Shown: positions 18,454 to 26,088, counted from the stretch's first letter. The stretch is DNA of 38,246 bases from Bacteroidales bacterium M6 (GCA_001689485.1 LUJQ01000055.1:1-38246), one strand, 5' to 3'. Notes: generated by a model from the letters alone, not told the origin. Made by a program: numbers and translations.

Positions 18454-19479
18454 TCATACATTTCGACCTTGCCGGATTTTGCATTTGCCACCGTCGATGC
18501 AGACCGAAAGATTTCCGGCCACATCGCCGACTATCCCCATCACCTCCTCAAGCGTCATACCCCGGCGGAACCGGAACGTATAGCGGTCGGCAGGCAGCCG
18601 GGAAGCGTTATATACGAACTCGTAGCCGAAACGTGTTTCAAGCTCCTGGATGATATCGGGAAGCGGTGCGTTGCAGAACACGATTTCACCTCGCTGCCAG
18701 GCCGTCACATCCCTGATTACGGGATGGGTCACTGATGCCGTTCCCGTAAGTCGGTTGTAGGTCAGCTGTTCCGACGGCTGGAGGATGAACTCCCCCTTGT
18801 CGCCCCCGTAGCACACTTTGACCTTCCCCTCCAAAAGGGTCGACCTCACCTCTTCATGCGACGGATATGCTTTCAGGTTGAACTCCGTGCCAAGAGCCGT
18901 GACATTCATATCCTCGCTTTTGACCACAAACGGGTGGTCGGCATCTTTTGCCACCTTGAAAGCAGCCTCCCCGATAAGAAGCACTTCGCGGCATCCGCCG
19001 TCGAAACGTTCGGGATACACAATCGATGTCGCCCCGTTAAGCACAACCGCCGTACCGTCCGGGAGTACAAGCTCACGGGTCTCACCCGCTGCGCAATATA
19101 CCTGGAGCATAGGCGCCCGGTCAGGCTGACGCGACATGAGCATTGCCCCAAGCACACCCACCGCGACCAACAGGCATGCGGCAACGCCTTGCCACAGCCT
19201 GAGATAGCGCGAAGGCGCACGGCGGCATCCCGCTTCACGGCTATGCGATACGGCCATACGCGTCAACCATCCGGCATAGGCCGCATCTGTGGCAGCTTTG
19301 TCAACAGGGTCGGCAAGCGACTCATCCCAAAGTTCCCTAAGGGCTTCCCCTTTCGCGTCCGAATCATCCCCGTCGGTAAGCCAACGGGCCACACACACCT
19401 CGGTGGGACGGGAATAGCGCCCTTTGGCGAAAATCTCGACAACACGTCTGACATATGTGGTTTTCTGATTCTTAATCAT
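18454..19479 (-). CDS. FecR family anti-sigma factor
   Basis: From the ATG at 19479 the protein has 341 residues; the frame opens further upstream but without sensible content. The N-terminal cytoplasmic part (about 1-85) would hold an ECF sigma factor. It is followed by one transmembrane helix (WQGVAACLLVAVGVLGAMLM, about 90-112), the periplasmic FecR domain (RELVLPDGTAVVLNGATSIVYP through GTEFNLKAY and LLEGKVKV) and a C-terminal DUF4974-type domain with the ending LPDIIQELETRFGYEFVYN. It should relay ligand-bound SusC status from the STN domain to a sigma factor. No sigma-factor gene lies next to it: the gene upstream is RNase E/G behind a strong terminator. Confidence 0.92.
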   Translation of the reverse strand: MIKNQKTTYVRRVVEIFAKGRYSRPTEVCVARWLTDGDDSDAKGEALRELWDESLADPVDKAATDAAYAGWLTRMAVSHSREAGCRRAPSRYLRLWQGVAACLLVAVGVLGAMLMSRQPDRAPMLQVYCAAGETRELVLPDGTAVVLNGATSIVYPERFDGGCREVLLIGEAAFKVAKDADHPFVVKSEDMNVTALGTEFNLKAYPSHEEVRSTLLEGKVKVCYGGDKGEFILQPSEQLTYNRLTGTASVTHPVIRDVTAWQRGEIVFCNAPLPDIIQELETRFGYEFVYNASRLPADRYTFRFRRGMTLEEVMGIVGDVAGNLSVCIDGGKCKIRQGRNV

Positions 19480-19696
19480 TGCAAAATTGTCAAATCCAAC
19501 TCCCGGCCACGCAACTCCGCACCGGGATTTTGAACTTCTAAATATAACTACCCGAACATCGCGCCACCACTTAGCCAGCAACTGTTAAAATCAGTTAAAC
19601 AACAAAGGTTTCTTACCGATATGCCGCACACACCAAAACCCACGAGGCAACGGCCCCACCCTCCGCCGCCCTGCACACCCGGCCACACCGCTCCGC

Positions 19697-19760
19697 CTCC
19701 GACACAAAAAAAAACGGCCGCACCCGGTATGGGGTGCGGCTGTTTTTTTTTGTGTCGGAG
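19697..19760 (-). terminator. Strong intrinsic terminator of the RNase E/G gene
   Basis: A 64-bp near-perfect palindrome has a GC-rich core (GGCCGCACCC against GGGTGCGGC) flanked by nine A on one side and nine T on the other. On the minus strand it lies 15 bp after the RNase stop and ends in T9. The A/T symmetry would let it work in both directions. Confidence 0.92.
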
Positions 19761-19775
19761 ACATTTGCAGGGCTT

Positions 19776-21404
19776 CTACGTTGTCCTGTTCTTGGCCTTT
19801 GTCTTTGTTTTTGTTGTCGACGATTTATCGAGATCTTTTTCCTCTTTCAGGTCGATTTCGTTACGTTTCTTGTCCAAAACCTTATATTGAAGGTAGGCAA
19901 GCGATTCGTCGGGCATAATCTTGAATTTGCCGCCAAGTTCCATACGCCAGCGGCGATAGAGCGATATCAAGCCTTTTTTAAGGTAGGCATCCACAAACGG
20001 ATGCACATACACAATGAAATCATTAACCTTAAGCTCCTTAAGCAGATAAGTAAGTTTCTCCTTCAAGGTGTCCGTAAAAAGCAGCGACGGCTGCACTTCC
20101 CCTTTGCCGTAGCACGACGGACACGCCTCGGTAGTTACTATGTCGAGAGCCGGACGCACACGCTGACGCGTTATCTGCATCAGGCCGAATTTGCTTAAAG
20201 GCAGTATATTATGACGGGCACGGTCATTAGCCATCACCTGCCTCATGTGGTCGAAAAGCGCCTGGCGGTGCTCGGCCTTGTTCATATCGATGAAATCGAC
20301 AACGATGATGCCGCCCATGTCGCGCAGACGCAGCTGACGTGCAATCTCGTCGGCAGCACGGATGTTGACGTCGAGGGCATTGCTCTCCTGATCCGTACCG
20401 GCCTTGGCTCGGTTGCCGGAGTTGACGTCGATTACGTGCAACGCCTCGGTATGCTCGATGATTATATATGCACCCGATTTGAAGGATACCGTCTTGCCGA
20501 ACGACGACTTTATCTGGCGTGTGATGCTGAAATGGTCGAAAATAGGCTCATCCTTGGCATACAGCTTTACGATTTCGCTCTTTTCCGGGGCGATGAGGCT
20601 CACATATTTCTTAATCTGGGTCATCACCTCCACATCATTCACATGGATGTTTTCGAAGTCGGTCGAAAACACATCGCGCAACACCCCCACAATGCGGCTC
20701 TCTTCTTCGAATATCAAAGAGGGGACCGGGGCCGTGCGCACCTTCGCCACGGCATCTTCCCAGCATTTAAGCAGGGTCTGCAACTCATGATTAAGCTCGG
20801 CCACCGATTTCCCTTCGGCCGAGGTGCGGATGATTACCCCGAAATTTTTCGGCTTGATGCTCTCCATCAGATGACGCAGACGGAGCTTCTCGCCGGTAGT
20901 CTTGATTTTCTGCGAAATCGAAATCTTGTCGTTGAAAGGTATAAGCACCATGTAACGACCGGTAAATGCGATTTCGGTTGTAAGCCTCGGGCCTTTCGAT
21001 GAAATCGGCTCCTTGACGATTTGCACCATAAGCTCCTCTCCCGAGGTCAGCTGCTCTGTTACCGTGCCATGCTTGTCGATGTCGGGCAGCAGCTTCATTT
21101 TCGAAATATCGGGCATGCGGCCTCCGTTTTTCGACGGGTCGAGCACCTGTTTCAGAAATGCGGAATAGGATGCGAAGTGCGGGCCAAGATCCAGGTAATG
21201 AAGAAACGCGTCTTTCTCATAGCCCACGTTGACGAAGGCTGCGTTAAGGCCGGGCATAAGCTTTTTGACCTTAGCGACATAAATGTCACCGACGGCATAG
21301 GCAAGGTTGCGGCTCTCCTTTTGCAGGGATACGAGCCGGCCTTCTTCAAGAAGGGCTATCGACACCTCCTTGGGTTGCACATCGACGATGAGTTCGCTTT
21401 TCAT
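19776..21404 (-). CDS. rng: Ribonuclease E/G family endoribonuclease
   Basis: This 542-residue enzyme has an N-terminal S1 RNA-binding domain (GDIYVAKVKKLMPGLNAAFVNVG, about 37-125), a 5'-sensor region, and the DNase-I-like catalytic domain. The metal-binding aspartates are Asp326 in HVIDVNSGN and Asp370 in VVDFIDM. The zinc-link motif CPSCYGKG follows. It cleaves single-stranded AU-rich RNA in mRNA turnover and rRNA maturation. Length and the lack of a long disordered C-terminal tail fit RNase G better than E. coli RNase E. It is the last gene of the HU, bS22, RNase block and is preceded by a 308-bp hairpin-rich leader and followed by a strong terminator. Confidence 0.95.
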   Translation of the reverse strand: MKSELIVDVQPKEVSIALLEEGRLVSLQKESRNLAYAVGDIYVAKVKKLMPGLNAAFVNVGYEKDAFLHYLDLGPHFASYSAFLKQVLDPSKNGGRMPDISKMKLLPDIDKHGTVTEQLTSGEELMVQIVKEPISSKGPRLTTEIAFTGRYMVLIPFNDKISISQKIKTTGEKLRLRHLMESIKPKNFGVIIRTSAEGKSVAELNHELQTLLKCWEDAVAKVRTAPVPSLIFEEESRIVGVLRDVFSTDFENIHVNDVEVMTQIKKYVSLIAPEKSEIVKLYAKDEPIFDHFSITRQIKSSFGKTVSFKSGAYIIIEHTEALHVIDVNSGNRAKAGTDQESNALDVNIRAADEIARQLRLRDMGGIIVVDFIDMNKAEHRQALFDHMRQVMANDRARHNILPLSKFGLMQITRQRVRPALDIVTTEACPSCYGKGEVQPSLLFTDTLKEKLTYLLKELKVNDFIVYVHPFVDAYLKKGLISLYRRWRMELGGKFKIMPDESLAYLQYKVLDKKRNEIDLKEEKDLDKSSTTKTKTKAKNRTT

Positions 21405-21712
21405 TAAATGGATTTGTGATTTTTTGTTTTATTTTGGAAGAGGGAGGATACAAGGGTGTGCCGCAACGGGCATATGGCGACCTGATTGTGGTGTCAGACA
21501 CCTAATCAAAAATGGCGTGCCGGTTCGGCACATGGGTTAAAACGGAAACAAACTTCCATGGGGCCCGCAATCGCCGCTTACGGCACCGGCCACATAAAAG
21601 TTTGTTTCAAGTCCGAATCTGACTGCCGGAGGCTTTCTTTCCTCGGCCGCAAAACCGGCACGATGGCCGGGCGCTGCCCTAAGGTGGTCAAGCCCGCCGC
21701 CGGGGTCAAACC
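21405..21712 (-). other. Structured leader of the RNase E/G gene
   Basis: The 308-bp spacer has no convincing reading frame. It contains several hairpins when read as minus-strand RNA: an 11-bp stem (21545-21555 with 21598-21608), a 6-bp GTGCCG/CGGCAC stem with a 3-nt loop at 21517-21531, and GGTGTC/GACACC inside GATT/AATC at 21484-21507. The last 60 nt before the start codon are A-rich and open. Confidence 0.5.
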
Positions 21713-21802
21713 TTATTTCTTCTTGTGGCGATTCTTGCGCAGACGTTTTTTACGTTTGTGTGTAGCCATCTTGTGGCCTTTTCTTTTCTTTCCGCTTGGC
21801 AT
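21713..21802 (-). CDS. Small basic ribosomal protein of the bS22/mS38 (AURKAIP1/COX24 C-terminal) type
   Basis: This 29-residue gene reads MPSGKKRKGHKMATHKR and ends in RKNRHKKK; 19 of 29 residues are Lys, Arg or His. It matches the short AURKAIP1/COX24-domain proteins of Bacteroidota, which are related to mycobacterial bS22 and mitochondrial mS38 of the small ribosomal subunit decoding region. The stop (TAA) is at 21713-21715 and the ATG at 21800-21802, 44 bp downstream of the HU stop codon. Gene finders often miss it because of its size. Its place between HU and RNase E/G appears to be a conserved arrangement in this phylum (recalled, not checked). Confidence 0.82.
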   Translation of the reverse strand: MPSGKKRKGHKMATHKRKKRLRKNRHKKK

Positions 21803-21846
21803 ATTCGTAAATATTTAAGGGGTGTGGTTATTTATATATCTCTATT

Positions 21847-22119
21847 TTATTTGACATCTTCCATAAACACCTTGGCGGGCTTGAATGCCGGGATTTTGTG
21901 CTCGGGGATGATGATGGTGGTGTTCTTTGATATATTGCGGGCAGTCTTTTGCGAGCGGGTCTTGATGATGAAGCTGCCGAAGCCGCGGAGATAAACAGGT
22001 TCGCCATGCGACAGCGAATCCTTAACTACCTCCATAAACTTCTCGATGGTTTCCAAAACTGCGGCTCTTTCAATGCCGGTGGTCTTTGAAATCTCGTTTA
22101 CGATTTCTGCTTTAGTCAT
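21847..22119 (-). CDS. HU family DNA-binding protein
   Basis: The 90-residue length is typical. The HU/IHF signature is clear: VYLRGFGSFIIKTRSQKTAR at the start of the DNA-binding arm, followed by IPEHKIPAFKPAKVF. It is a nucleoid protein that bends DNA as a dimer. The Pro normally found at the arm tip (RNP) is Ile here (RNISKN), which may alter DNA intercalation. It leads the HU, bS22, RNase E/G block. A -7-like GATATTTG lies upstream at 22235-22228 without a well spaced -33 partner. Confidence 0.95.
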   Translation of the reverse strand: MTKAEIVNEISKTTGIERAAVLETIEKFMEVVKDSLSHGEPVYLRGFGSFIIKTRSQKTARNISKNTTIIIPEHKIPAFKPAKVFMEDVK

Positions 22120-22302
22120 AGTTGTTAAGTATGCTTTAAGTTATATTTTTGATTGATTTACCTGTTAAAGCGTTGACCGCTAACAGCGTAGCGACCCGTT
22201 CGCCCGCAGGGGCAAATTTTGCAAGTGCAAATATCGCACTTTTTTTTCATTCAAGCGCTATTTCACACTACTTTTCGCTAATTTTTTTGAAATAAACGCC
22301 TT

Positions 22303-22318
22303 AGGGGGGATAACCCCT
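22303..22318 (-). terminator. Weak hairpin after the queuosine-precursor transporter
   Basis: An AGGGG/CCCCT stem with a 6-nt loop lies 35 bp past the transporter stop. On the minus strand it is followed by AAGGCGTTTATTT. The stem is short, so the call is tentative. Confidence 0.35.
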
Positions 22319-22352
22319 CTGCCCGGCGATGCGCCATGTTTCCTAATCCGCA

Positions 22353-23201
22353 TCATATATCGGCAACCCGCCACCAACGGTAATCCACGCTCGAATCGAC
22401 CGTATCCAGATGCTCGAACGATTTCAGTTTGCCGACAACGGCAAGTGTTACCGGGAGAATCAGAATCTCATAAGCGGTTTTCAGCAAAGCCTGCGTAAGT
22501 ATCAGCGAAAACACCACATCCCATGGGAGCACCCCGCCGAATGCAATCGGGAAAAACACAAGCGAATCAACGCTTTCCCCCCATAAAGTCGACACAATCG
22601 CGCGCAACGAAAAACTGCGACTGCTGTTCATGCCCTTCCCCGCAGCAGCCTTCATCCGGCTCATAACATAGGCGTTGACCATCGACCCGCAAAGGAAAGC
22701 CGCAAAACTAGCCACCATGATGCGTGGCACCGCGCCATAAACAGCCTCCATAGCCTCCTGCCCCTGCCATTCGGCACCACCGGGCAGCAAAATGGCAAGA
22801 TTCAGGAACATCGCCGTGAGCAGGCTCATACCGAACCCCACCCATATCATCAACCTTGCCTTACGGAATCCGTAGACCTCCACCACGCAGTCATTGATAA
22901 TATACGACACAGGAAACACCACCAAACCGGCAGTGACGGTGAACCATCCCAAATCAACGGTCTTAATCTCAATGAGGTTGGAAACGATAAGACACACCAC
23001 AAACATCACCGACAGCAACATGAACGGCACAGTCAAGCCTCCGGCGCCCTTGGTATGCCCCCCGTCGTCAGGCAGGGAAGCTTGTGGCGCTGTCGAAGAA
23101 CCGGCAACAGGTGGATTGGAGGTTGCTTCGGAAAATTTCGAATCGGAATACTGGGAATCGGGGACTCCCGCCCCCGGAACATGCATGTTGTTTCTTTTCA
23201 T
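22353..23201 (-). CDS. Queuosine-precursor transporter (YhhQ/QPTR, DUF165 family)
   Basis: The protein is 282 residues from the ATG at 23201, which lies 4 nt after the riboswitch. It has a polar N-terminal extension of about 60 residues rich in Ser, Pro and Gly, then six or so transmembrane helices (LLSVMFVVCLIVSNLI first). Family motifs include FPVSYIINDCVVEVYGFRKAR, SFAAFLCGSMVNAYVMSRMK, and LWGESVDSLVFFPIAFGG. Members import preQ0 or preQ1 (some queuine) for synthesis of the modified tRNA base queuosine. The extension is longer than usual. The preQ1-type leader independently supports the function. Confidence 0.92.
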   Translation of the reverse strand: MKRNNMHVPGAGVPDSQYSDSKFSEATSNPPVAGSSTAPQASLPDDGGHTKGAGGLTVPFMLLSVMFVVCLIVSNLIEIKTVDLGWFTVTAGLVVFPVSYIINDCVVEVYGFRKARLMIWVGFGMSLLTAMFLNLAILLPGGAEWQGQEAMEAVYGAVPRIMVASFAAFLCGSMVNAYVMSRMKAAAGKGMNSSRSFSLRAIVSTLWGESVDSLVFFPIAFGGVLPWDVVFSLILTQALLKTAYEILILPVTLAVVGKLKSFEHLDTVDSSVDYRWWRVADI

Positions 23202-23205
23202 AATT

Positions 23206-23234
23206 CTTGTTTTTAACGAGGTAGCAAGCACTCG
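23206..23234 (-). promoter_or_regulatory. Probable preQ1 class I riboswitch
   Basis: Read as minus-strand RNA: P1 CGAG (23234-23231), 10-nt loop UGCUUGCUAC (23230-23221), P1' CUCG (23220-23217), A-rich linker UUAAAAA (23216-23210), and CAAG (23209-23206), which pairs with CUUG in the loop as pseudoknot P2. Order, loop length, the C closing the loop and the A-rich tail match the known H-type pseudoknot of preQ1-I (Thermoanaerobacter tengcongensis type). The start codon of the transporter follows after 4 nt, so ligand binding should block translation. P1 is 4 bp, one fewer than usual. Confidence 0.75.
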
Positions 23235-23250
23235 GTGTTGTAATTCCCTG

Positions 23251-23282
23251 CAAAATTACAACAAATCCCTAACCCCCGCAAA
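23251..23282 (-). promoter_or_regulatory. Promoter of the queuosine-precursor transporter
   Basis: On the minus strand TTTG (23282-23279), 20 nt, then TAATTTTG (23258-23251) fits the Bacteroidota consensus exactly. The predicted start near 23244 places the aptamer at the very 5' end of the message, about 10 nt in. The -7 box overlaps a 10-bp palindrome (23236-23245 with 23254-23263). Confidence 0.75.
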
Positions 23283-23373
23283 CATCCCGCGTACCCCACA
23301 CAGCCCCTGCGCCAGCCGGAACATTCCGGGAATGCATAACCGGCAACCGGCCATAGAATGGCCCGTGCTCAGA

Positions 23374-23416
23374 GATTGTCTAAAATTTCCCCAAAACGGT
23401 TTTCAGACATTCCCTT
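23374..23416 (-). terminator. Hairpin (GATTGTC family) after the small lipoprotein gene
   Basis: An inverted repeat (GTCTAAAA against TTTTCAGAC) lies at the stop codon of the small lipoprotein gene. It shares GATTGTC, AAAATTT, GACA and the ending TCCCTT with 37012-37076, downstream of obg. It probably serves as a terminator. Confidence 0.5.
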
Positions 23417-23900
23417 AATCTATACGCGTATAATATATGGTAGTCGCCCCATAAAACGACCCGGCAGGCCATGTGATGCTCATGTTCCCGTCATTAATCA
23501 AGTCGATATAACAGTCGAGCGTATAAGGTGCTGACTCCTCCGGATAAAACGTGAAATAGACCCAGTTCCCATAACAATAATAATCGAAATCCAGATAAGC
23601 CCCTGTGCTTACCGCCTCCCAATAGCCCGTGCCGTCACTATAGAACACCATATCCTCGTCCAGGTACTCGTTGTTTTGCCACACTCCGCTGAAATACCAG
23701 TCGGTTTCCGGCCCGTCATTATCGTCGTCCACACACGACGTCAGCCCGACGGCAACCACCAGCGAAGCAAACAGCACCATCGCCAATGCCACCATCCGCC
23801 CCAGCCGCTTCGCAGCCGACACACGGTCAACACCCTCACACGCCTTTTCCAGCCCTATACGGCCCGTAAGCCCTTCCTTATCCCTCAAATCCTGTCTCAT
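23415..23900 (-). CDS. Small lipoprotein of unknown function
   Basis: The open frame gives 161 residues from ATG 23900. Residue 56 is a Cys in a lipobox (AVGLTSC) followed by VDDDNDG, an acidic run typical of surface-exported lipoproteins. The 35 residues before the hydrophobic stretch are too long for a signal n-region; a GTG at 23822 would give a normal one (MSAAKRLGRMVALAM). The mature part is about 105 residues with many Tyr, Trp and Asp (GVWQNNEYLDEDMVFYSDGT) and looks like a small beta-rich lipocalin-like or beta-sandwich domain; I do not recognise a family. It stands alone between the transporter and the divergent secreted-protein gene. Confidence 0.7.
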   Translation of the reverse strand: MRQDLRDKEGLTGRIGLEKACEGVDRVSAAKRLGRMVALAMVLFASLVVAVGLTSCVDDDNDGPETDWYFSGVWQNNEYLDEDMVFYSDGTGYWEAVSTGAYLDFDYYCYGNWVYFTFYPEESAPYTLDCYIDLINDGNMSITWPAGSFYGATTIYYTRID

Positions 23901-24043
23901 ACTTCACTATCTCTTAAAACGTTAGTCAATCAGTCAAGTCAACCCGCACCATAATTCCATAATGCGGATGTAAAACTTCATGCATTTAAAACAAGCGAAA
24001 AATGCAAGGACGCTTCCGTTTAAGAATATTTAACCATGACATA

Positions 24044-24076
24044 TTTGACATACGCGCTTATATATCTATAGATTTG
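24044..24076 (+). promoter_or_regulatory. Promoter of the type IX cargo gene
   Basis: TTTG (24044-24047), 21 nt, then TAGATTTG (24069-24076) fits TTTG-N19-21-TAnnTTTG. Transcription would begin near 24083, giving a leader of about 80 nt that contains a six-codon upstream frame (24145-24165) ending over the gene start. Confidence 0.7.
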
Positions 24077-24161
24077 TAATAATAAACAGAATTTAGCAAT
24101 TCATCAAACACAATTCGTTTAATCAAGTTTCTAACATCATCACCATGAAATATACGAAACC

Positions 24162-25178
24162 ATGAACAGATTAAGCATATTATTACTCATAAGCGTGCTG
24201 ATGACAATCTTGCATCCAACGGCAATGGCTAATTCGTCACAAAACGTCTCAGATGAACCTGCGGGTGAGCCATCCACGACCGAATACCTGCCCATGTTTG
24301 AAATTGGCAAAGAGTGGAGGTACCAGCTCTACTGGCCGGACAATCCTTTTGAGGAAACACAACCGAATCGCATACGGACCCTCAAAGTAGATGAAACCAG
24401 GGAAATTAACGGACAGACATACTTTGTTGCAAATGCCTATACCGATAATGCCACCCAGCCTGATATGAATGAGCCGTACGGATATTTCAGGGAAAACATT
24501 GAAGAACGCAAAGTTTATTTTATTCCAAATAAAAACTATTCCGTTTCACCAATTCGTCATCATGCATTTTATTATGGGGAAGTATCTGATTTCGACGAAA
24601 CAGAAAGAAGCCTTTACGATTTCCGAAACGGCCACGTCTATGAAGCGTCGAATGGCAACGCCCATAAATTTTCATCAACCATTAGCATTCCTTCTCCGGC
24701 AGGGGAATTAAAGGGATATTGTGATGAAAGGAAATCTTACACCCACTGTATTGTGGAAGGAATCGGTCACTTGATTACTGATGCAGATGGTGTACCGTTG
24801 ACTCATGAAGCCTACGATTTATTAGGAATTCCCCCACTGGTCGCAGGGTTCGGGCAAGGCTATGTGACGCTGCTCTATTCAGTAGTCGACGGCAAAGGTA
24901 ACGAACTCATCTCTATCGATGGCAACAGATTAGAGGCGGGGATAGAATCAATGAATGCCGACACAATCACGAATGCCGCTATAACCAATATAGACGGGAA
25001 ACTGCACATAACCGCGACTTCCGCTATCGGCAAAGTTGAAATCTTCAATCTTGACGGAAAATGCATCTACTCTGGTTCTTTCAACAATTCACGTGCAACA
25101 ATTGCCACTGACACATTTGCTCCGGGAATTTATATGATGAAAGCCTGCGGCATGGTGCGTAAAACCAGAATCAGATAA
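24162..25178 (+). CDS. Secreted protein with C-terminal type IX sorting domain
   Basis: This 338-residue protein has a signal peptide (cleavage near HPTAMANSS). The body (about 40-260) begins with YLPMFEIGKEWRYQLYW and is not a family I can name. The last 75 residues form a type A type IX sorting domain: a strand ending in HITATSAIGKVEIFNLDGKCIYSG, then FAPGIYMMKACGMVRKTRI. Such tails direct export through the type IX translocon and are usually cleaved by PorU with attachment to the cell surface. It sits directly upstream of porT, porP and gldK-N, 128 bp before porT, with its own promoter. The role is unknown; a catalytic motif is not apparent. Confidence 0.82.
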   Translation: MNRLSILLLISVLMTILHPTAMANSSQNVSDEPAGEPSTTEYLPMFEIGKEWRYQLYWPDNPFEETQPNRIRTLKVDETREINGQTYFVANAYTDNATQPDMNEPYGYFRENIEERKVYFIPNKNYSVSPIRHHAFYYGEVSDFDETERSLYDFRNGHVYEASNGNAHKFSSTISIPSPAGELKGYCDERKSYTHCIVEGIGHLITDADGVPLTHEAYDLLGIPPLVAGFGQGYVTLLYSVVDGKGNELISIDGNRLEAGIESMNADTITNAAITNIDGKLHITATSAIGKVEIFNLDGKCIYSGSFNNSRATIATDTFAPGIYMMKACGMVRKTRIR

Positions 25179-25201
25179 AACGAATTTTGATTTACATTAT
25201 C

Positions 25202-25247
25202 GAAAGAGGCGTGCCGTATATTAAATTCCGGCCACCTCTTTCACTTT
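25202..25247 (+). terminator. Hairpin after the cargo gene
   Basis: GAAAGAGG (25202-25209) pairs with CCTCTTTC (25235-25242), and the stem continues inward through GTGCCG/CGGCCAC with one bulge. ACTTTTA follows. It would reduce but perhaps not abolish read-through into porT. Confidence 0.55.
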
Positions 25248-25306
25248 TACCCCGACTGAAAGGTGTGTTTCGGCAATAATCCGTCATCAACCACGTTAAA
25301 AAATTG

Positions 25307-26059
25307 ATGACGAACCGACGAAAAATACATCTGACCCTGCATGGAGCCGTCAAGGCGTTGCTCCTTATCTGCACGCTGTGGGAAGGTTCTGCATATGCCC
25401 ATGCCGACAGGCTTAACGACAAGGTGCTCAACCGCCCATACTCCGACATGAGGCGATGGCACCTGGGGTTCTCCGTCGGGTTGAACTCGTTTGACCTCTC
25501 GTTTCATCACAACGGGTTCGTGACCGAAGAGGGGCAGACATGGTTCATGGAGCAGCCCGACCTCTCACCGGGATTCTGCGTCACGGGGTTGTTCAACCTG
25601 CGCCTCAACGACTACTTCAGTGTGCGCGTAACCCCTGGCATGTATTTCGGCAACCGCATCGTGCGGTTCAAGGATACAACAAACGGCGACGAGGCAAAAC
25701 AGGACATCAAATCAGCCTACCTCGTGCTGCCGGTCGACCTCAAATTCTCGTCGCAACGCATGCGCAACATCCGCCCCTACATGGTGGGAGGAATCATGCC
25801 CGCGTTCGACGTACTGAAAAAGAGGTCAGACTACCTCCGCATGAAATCCTCCGACTTCATGGTCTCCGTAGGTTTCGGGTGCGACATCTACCTGCCTTAT
25901 TTCAAACTGATTCCCGAACTGAAATTCTGTTTCGGCCTGACCGACGTGCTTAAACACGACCGACCCGACCTTGTAGATGACCCGCTGAGGCTCGGCGTAT
26001 CCAATTCGGTAAAAAAAGCCACAACACAAATGGTCGTCCTGTCATTCTACTTCGAATAA
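25307..26059 (+). CDS. porT: Type IX secretion outer-membrane protein PorT/SprT
   Basis: The protein has 250 residues from ATG 25307 (a TTG at 25304 precedes it and is ignored). A signal peptide ends near EGSAYAHA. Barrel strands follow, such as RRWHLGFSVGLNSFDLSFHHNG and FSVRVTPGMYFGNRIVRF, and the region PYFKLIPELKFCFGLTDVLKHDRPDL is, as I recall, the PorT/SprT hallmark. The protein ends in TTQMVVLSFYFE, a good BAM signal. PorT is an outer-membrane component needed for type IX secretion in Porphyromonas and Flavobacterium. It is the first machinery gene here, 29 bp before porP. Confidence 0.78.
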   Translation: MTNRRKIHLTLHGAVKALLLICTLWEGSAYAHADRLNDKVLNRPYSDMRRWHLGFSVGLNSFDLSFHHNGFVTEEGQTWFMEQPDLSPGFCVTGLFNLRLNDYFSVRVTPGMYFGNRIVRFKDTTNGDEAKQDIKSAYLVLPVDLKFSSQRMRNIRPYMVGGIMPAFDVLKKRSDYLRMKSSDFMVSVGFGCDIYLPYFKLIPELKFCFGLTDVLKHDRPDLVDDPLRLGVSNSVKKATTQMVVLSFYFE

Positions 26060-26088
26060 ACCATACCCCTATCCTCCACCAACGGCAA

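Noticed and set aside
23236..23263. 10-bp hairpin as part of the riboswitch
   Set aside because: It overlaps the predicted -7 box and lies largely upstream of the predicted transcription start, so most of it would not be in the RNA. It may be chance or an operator.
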